A DNA stretch of 64,000 bases from positions 31,000,001-31,064,000 of the forward strand of contig OY540810.1 of the NCBI GenBank assembly GCA_961205875.1, written 5' to 3'. This DNA comes from Sialis fuliginosa (taxonomy: Eukaryota; Arthropoda; Insecta; Megaloptera; Sialidae). The notes below the pieces were generated by a model. The model did no database searches, was not told the origin of the DNA, and saw only the letters and a list, made by a program, of their open reading frames with translations. How positions within the stretch are numbered: the stretch's first letter is position 1; the number at the start of each line of letters is the position of its first letter. Positions 59,988-64,000 of this stretch are shown here, in pieces. The position numbers and the translations under genes were made by a program.

Positions 59988-60835
59988 GGGAAGATACGCA
60001 TTAAAACGGACAATGTCTGTTCCATCGAAACTATCCGAACGAATGAATTCAAATTTTGTTGTTAGTATCACTAACAATAAGCTCTATAAACTACACAATA
60101 AGGATGACATTTGCCTAGTGCCATGTGTTATGTTTGTATTTACAATATAAGTTTTCGTCGTAAAAAATAAATAGTTTTTTGAAAAAGATTCCAAGGTGAG
60201 ATATTACAATTTTTTAATTTTTGATGATTTGTGTAATATTGCATATATTTGAGTCAAACATTAATGGTAAGTTACTTTTCATATCTTATTTCTGTGTAGA
60301 TGAAGTTTGTCAAATAATTTTAAAGGTTACTTACGCATTGAACCGGGCAGATGTTGATGTTTTGAAATAGTAATAATTAATATTGATTGTAAAAATTAAA
60401 TAGTAATGTTGAATGGCTAAAATGTCTTACATGCAATAAATATGCTCATGTTAAAGAACTGCGAAACTTATTTTGTAATAATTGTAATTAAATAAACAAA
60501 TAGATTTGGTAAAACAAAATTTTAGAATTAAGTACTTAAATTACTTGGATATCAAAATATATCTAAATAAAATGTTATTTAGTTAGAATTAAATTATGTT
60601 TGATTATGTACCACTTATCACTGTCCGTTTCATCACACCTAATGTCCTTTTCAATGCAAATGACTTTTAAAAAACATGTTATTTAATTTTTTTATTATAT
60701 TTGTGGTAAAAAGAGATTAAGTTTAAGAAACTTAATTAATTAGAGATGTATATAACGTAGTTATTTTTTTCTAATATTTGCTGTTTCAATAAAAAACTTC
60801 TTCAATCTTAAGTGTCCGTTTCATTGCGTATCTCC
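59988..60835. mobile_element. inverted-repeat element with GATACGCA...ACGGACA ends
   Basis: Left GAAGATACGCATTAAAACGG then ACA, and right TGTCCGTTTCATTGCGTATCTCC, are inverted (about 20 of 24). Additional CACTGTCCGTTTCATC and AATGTCCTTTTCAATGC near the right end look like subterminal repeats. AT-rich interior, no ORF. Confidence 0.6.
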
Positions 60836-60839
60836 TCAA

Positions 60840-61490
60840 TATACCTATAACTAATCAAGTAACGTTGTAGGGTTGTTAGGAAAATTACATATCGGTTACG
60901 GATAAGCATATTTTTTCTTTGGTTTCGGTTTTTTATATTTTTACAAATCATTATAGCCAGGCCTGGGATATTTAATTTGGTCAGTATTTAAAATGGCATA
61001 TGCATACACGCATGATGTAAAAAAGACCTGAAAGATTTGAGTGAGGATACCGGAAGTTGATTACGGTACTGCCGTCTTTTGAGCAGTTTTAACGGAAAGA
61101 CACACACACACACGTACGACATGACCGACCTAACATCGACAGTCCAAATACCCTCTCTGTAAATTGAAAGCATCTAACGGAAATGCTGTAAAGAAAAGGT
61201 TTTCTTAAAAATTGAAAATAACAGAGGCCATACAAATAAGAGAAGATGGAAATATTGTTTGGCCCGAGGCAGAATATTTTGTGTCTTTGTCACGTAGATG
61301 ACATATTCATTGATGTGTGCAAGAACAAAAGATAATAGTTTATTCGCAAAAAGTATTTTCTAATGTGAAAAGTGAATGAACTATTGGATTATTCTAGAAA
61401 TAATACTAAACTTATTTTTTTATTAATTATGACGCGTTAATTTAAGAATTAAGGCGTCATAATTTTGTTTTTTGTTTTGTTTTAAAGTTT
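60840..61490. other. unannotated DNA with short CA microsatellite
   Basis: ACACACACACACGTACG at 61100-61116. GACGCGTTAATTTAAGAATTAAGGCGTC at 61431-61458 is a near-perfect inverted repeat. No gene. Confidence 0.35.
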
Positions 61491-61499
61491 TCTAATGTA

Positions 61500-61967
61500 C
61501 ATTAGAAATATTTGTTGATATTTGATTACTGCCACTACTGAATCATAATCTTAACTATAAAACAGCTTAATTTGATGACAATCGGTCAATAGGTGTCAAA
61601 ATGGTAGACATTTAAACTAATTATTAGTGTAATCTATTTATTAATTATTATTACATTATCATAGCATCTGCTTTGCATTGTTTCAAAATTTACGATTCTT
61701 TATTTTATTTAACTTTTGTGTCGTAGTACTTATCATTTTGTAATGGTTTTACTTTACCATTACTGGAGAAAAAAACATAAACCAAATAAAAGGCTCAACT
61801 ATATTTGCGGATTTTGGTTATTAAATTGATTTAATACAGAGGTATTTAAATTGTTTTATTAGTAATATTAACACGTATTCATGAGAATTACAAAAAAAGC
61901 CCATCAATCCTAAAAAACAGTATAACTTACTCTTAAAAAGGCTAAGACTGGTGCCAATACCTCATAT
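61500..61967 (-). mobile_element. partial copy of the AGGTACTGG element at 37270-37818
   Basis: In reverse orientation: AATTATTAGTGTAATCTATT, ATTTTGTAATGGTTTTACTT, CAAATAAAAGGCTCAACTAT and the end AGACTGGTGCCAATACCTCA. One terminus is degraded and the other missing. Confidence 0.55.
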
Positions 61968-61969
61968 TC

Positions 61970-62640
61970 TATAGTTTTTAATTGACTGGACTATAATTTT
62001 GTAGTTTAGTCGAAAATATTAAATCAATATTTAGTGCGAAATATTAAATACAGATATAATAAAATAATAACTAAGAAGAATTAACAATAAGATATTATAC
62101 TTGACGGCAAAATGTGAAATTAACCACTTTGACATTTGAACTGTTAAATAGTGAGTTACCTACATTAATGCATCACTTACTTCAAATATTAGCAATTGAA
62201 ATACCATAGTTTTAGTATAATTTCATTAATCTTTAAATGACAACAGAAACAATTGATATTGAATTAGGATTACGTTATGAATTAATTATATGCATCAAAT
62301 ATTATGATTGAGTTTTGTTAAAAGTAAATGCTTTTGCGGTGTTTAAATTATTTTAATTAATTGTTGGATAATTACTTGATATAATATTTGCGGGTTGTGC
62401 GTAATTATTTAAATAATAATATAAATAAAATTCATTCTGAATTCACTGTGTAAATAGAATTATAAATTATATGGAATTTAATATTACAATACATTATTCA
62501 TATATTTACTATAATGTAATAATTTAGCAGTATAACTATTAAATTGATACGCCTCTGAAAAAAAAAAAATATATTATTTTGTAAAGAATGCATTTTTGTA
62601 CACAAACAAACCACATAGTAAACAGTCAATAGAGATGCGG
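61970..62640. other. unannotated AT-rich DNA
   Basis: Very low GC, with poly-A at about 62558. No termini or coding segments recognised. Ends abruptly at a GC-rich block. Confidence 0.35.
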
Positions 62641-63735
62641 TCAAGAAGCAATAAGCGACCCTTTGCTAGGAGTATTTAGCAAAGGTTTTATGACATGCAC
62701 ACGTTATCTACGGTCAGGGCACGAACACTTATACAGCGTCTGCAGTAACACACACCTACCCCCGCTGCACACCGCACCCTTAAAAATATTCGAGTATTGC
62801 AGACCAATTCCTAGAACGAGACGTGACGTCACAGGCACGAGCCTGCCATTCTAACTCCGCACTGCGCGCGCCCCTGAGTTACCCAGCGAAATTAGTATAA
62901 AACTGGACGTAAAATGAAGACAAATCAGTCTCCTTCGGGAGGACTCACACGATGATATAGGAGACTCACTCCAAGTCTCACTGACCAGCTCAGCCATTTT
63001 GATAGACTACTGACTGGTTCAATTTCGATAGACAAAAAGGGGATTGTTACACGGCTGCAGGCCCGCGACCATTGTTGCGCCTCTGCAGTCAACAATCACC
63101 CACCGTTGATATTCTCGGGGATTGTTACACGGCTGCAGGCCCGCGACCATTGTTGCGCCTCTGCAGTCAACAATCACCCACCGTTGATATTCTCGGGGAT
63201 TGTTACACGGCTGCAGGCCCGCGACCATTGTTGCGCCTCTGCAGTCAACAATCACCCACCGTTGATATTCTCGGGGATTGTTATACGGCTGCAGGCCCGC
63301 GACCATTGTTGCGCCTCTGCAGTCAACAATCCCCACCTGCGATATTCTCGGGGATTGTTACACGGCTGCAGGCCCGCGACCATTGTTGCGCCTCTGCAGT
63401 CAACAATCCCTATTGATAGACCTAAAGCCTCCCTGGTGGGCCCCAACACCAGAGCTCGTTACTCGCCACGATCCATCCACCGACGCCCGTACCGCCGCTC
63501 TTGGACGCCATCTCCAGGTCCGCCCTCGGACGTTGCCCCCAGGCCCGCACACGTACGCTCAACACATCGACGCCTCCGCCGTCGCCATCTAGGACGCCGA
63601 CGCCGTCCACCACGTCAGTCTACATCCCCCCCAAACTCAAGATGCAGACAACCCTTTAATTACGACACTACTATAATATACAATATAACATAACAAATAT
63701 TATTGTATATTCACATTGTTATTGTTTTAAATAAA
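62640..63735 (+). mobile_element. GC-rich block resembling an LTR-type retroelement regulatory region
   Basis: A compact GC-rich segment set in AT-rich DNA. It has TGACGTCAC at 62825-62833, a TATA-like AGTATAAAACTGG at about 62895, about 140 bases that could be a leader, a 78-base tandem array, a very GC-rich stretch (63425-63640) and an AATAAAAATAAAC poly(A)-type end at about 63731. Promoter, repeats and poly(A) signal in order suggest an LTR, but no LTR ends, partner LTR, primer site or target duplication could be found. It could instead be a gene promoter. Confidence 0.3.
63039..63412 (+). repeat. 78-bp tandem repeat, five units
   Basis: Units start with GGGGATTGTT at 63039, 63117, 63195, 63273 and 63350 (periods 78, 78, 78, 77); the last ends at CAACAATCCC. 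Inside each unit GATTGTT and CTGCAG are mirrored by CTGCAG and AACAATC, so each unit folds into a hairpin. Since 78 is 26 codons, several frames on both strands stay open, giving openings up to 195 codons that repeat a 26-residue unit. GATAGAC flanks the array (63027-63033 and 63415-63421). Confidence 0.95.
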
Positions 63736-63754
63736 AATAAACAATAAAAACACA

Positions 63755-63795
63755 TCTCTCTGTCTCTCTCTCACTCACACACATACACACACACG
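63755..63795 (+). repeat. TC/CA compound microsatellite
   Basis: TCTCTCTGTCTCTCTCTC followed by ACTCACACACATACACACAC. Confidence 0.9.
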
Positions 63796-64000
63796 CCTTT
63801 TCGTATCAAAATATATGATATTTAATAATTTAATATATATATAAGAAGTTCACAAGCCAAAACGATGAACTCTTAATAATAAACAAACATGTTTAATTTT
63901 TTTTGTCAATTATGTAGATGACATAAATCAATAAAAAGAAAACTAAATTTCTGTTGAAATCTTAAAAAGGTATTTTTGGCGATTATTATACTAATATATT

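Noticed and set aside
63106-63693. 195-codon plus-strand ORF and others up to 114 codons on both strands
   Set aside because: They exist because the 78-base repeat is a multiple of three and the region is GC-rich. The repeated peptide is open in several frames on both strands, so no frame is favoured.
1-64000. tRNA, rRNA and CRISPR features
   Set aside because: I looked for tRNA B-box-like GGTTCGANTCC with paired arms and for regularly spaced short repeats; the GGTTC hits (for example near 19811) lack cloverleaf pairing and the only regular array is the contiguous 78-base repeat.

Overview
The window is AT-rich, intron-rich and transposon-dense eukaryotic nuclear DNA. The one confidently recognised gene, the style of the dispersed repeats (Helitron-type termini, mariner, hAT and PIF/Harbinger-like MITEs) and the very long introns all point to a winged insect. 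I cannot assign the order from sequence alone. There are no operons, no CRISPR array, and no rRNA or tRNA gene that I can see.

Genes. (1) On the minus strand I recognise the insect gene scabrous (sca), a secreted fibrinogen-domain glycoprotein. Two coding exons are visible. A 283-codon coiled-coil exon lies at 42945-42097 and the 238-codon terminal exon with the fibrinogen-related domain lies at 5200-4484. Both boundaries are phase 0 with good splice consensus, so they can be joined directly across an intron of about 36.9 kb. The signal-peptide exon and promoter were not found; they lie upstream (higher coordinates) or outside the window. (2) On the plus strand the first 212 bases are the C-terminal end of a second, unrecognised gene. 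It converges tail-to-tail with sca and is followed by a probable 3' UTR with a poly(A) signal near 1030. (3) A 119-codon ORF at 49949-50308 and short coding-like ORFs in a GC-rich island at 6.4-6.7 kb are only candidates.

Layout. 1-1.05 kb: end of the plus-strand gene. 1.1-1.5 kb: mosaic MITE. 1.5-4.0 kb: very AT-rich intergenic DNA. 4.0-5.2 kb: sca 3' UTR and last exon. 5.2-42.1 kb: the giant sca intron, packed with inverted-repeat elements, including a 3.3-kb almost perfect palindrome at 37.9-41.3 kb and a mariner relic at 22.1-22.5 kb. 42.1-42.9 kb: sca coiled-coil exon. 43-64 kb: DNA upstream of that exon, holding Helitron-like fragments, stacked elements at 51.5-52.5 kb, a 1.1-kb palindrome at 52.9-54.0 kb, nested elements at 58.6-59.4 kb, a hAT-like element with a perfect 8-bp target duplication at 59.5-59.9 kb, and a GC-rich 78-bp tandem repeat at 63.0-63.4 kb.

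The most notable feature is the number of near-complete palindromes, many with TA-flanked GGGTG-type ends. Several sit inside the sca intron, where the pre-mRNA would carry them as long hairpins that could be substrates for Dicer or ADAR (inference). I found no evidence for a multi-gene novel system; the unusual content is structural.
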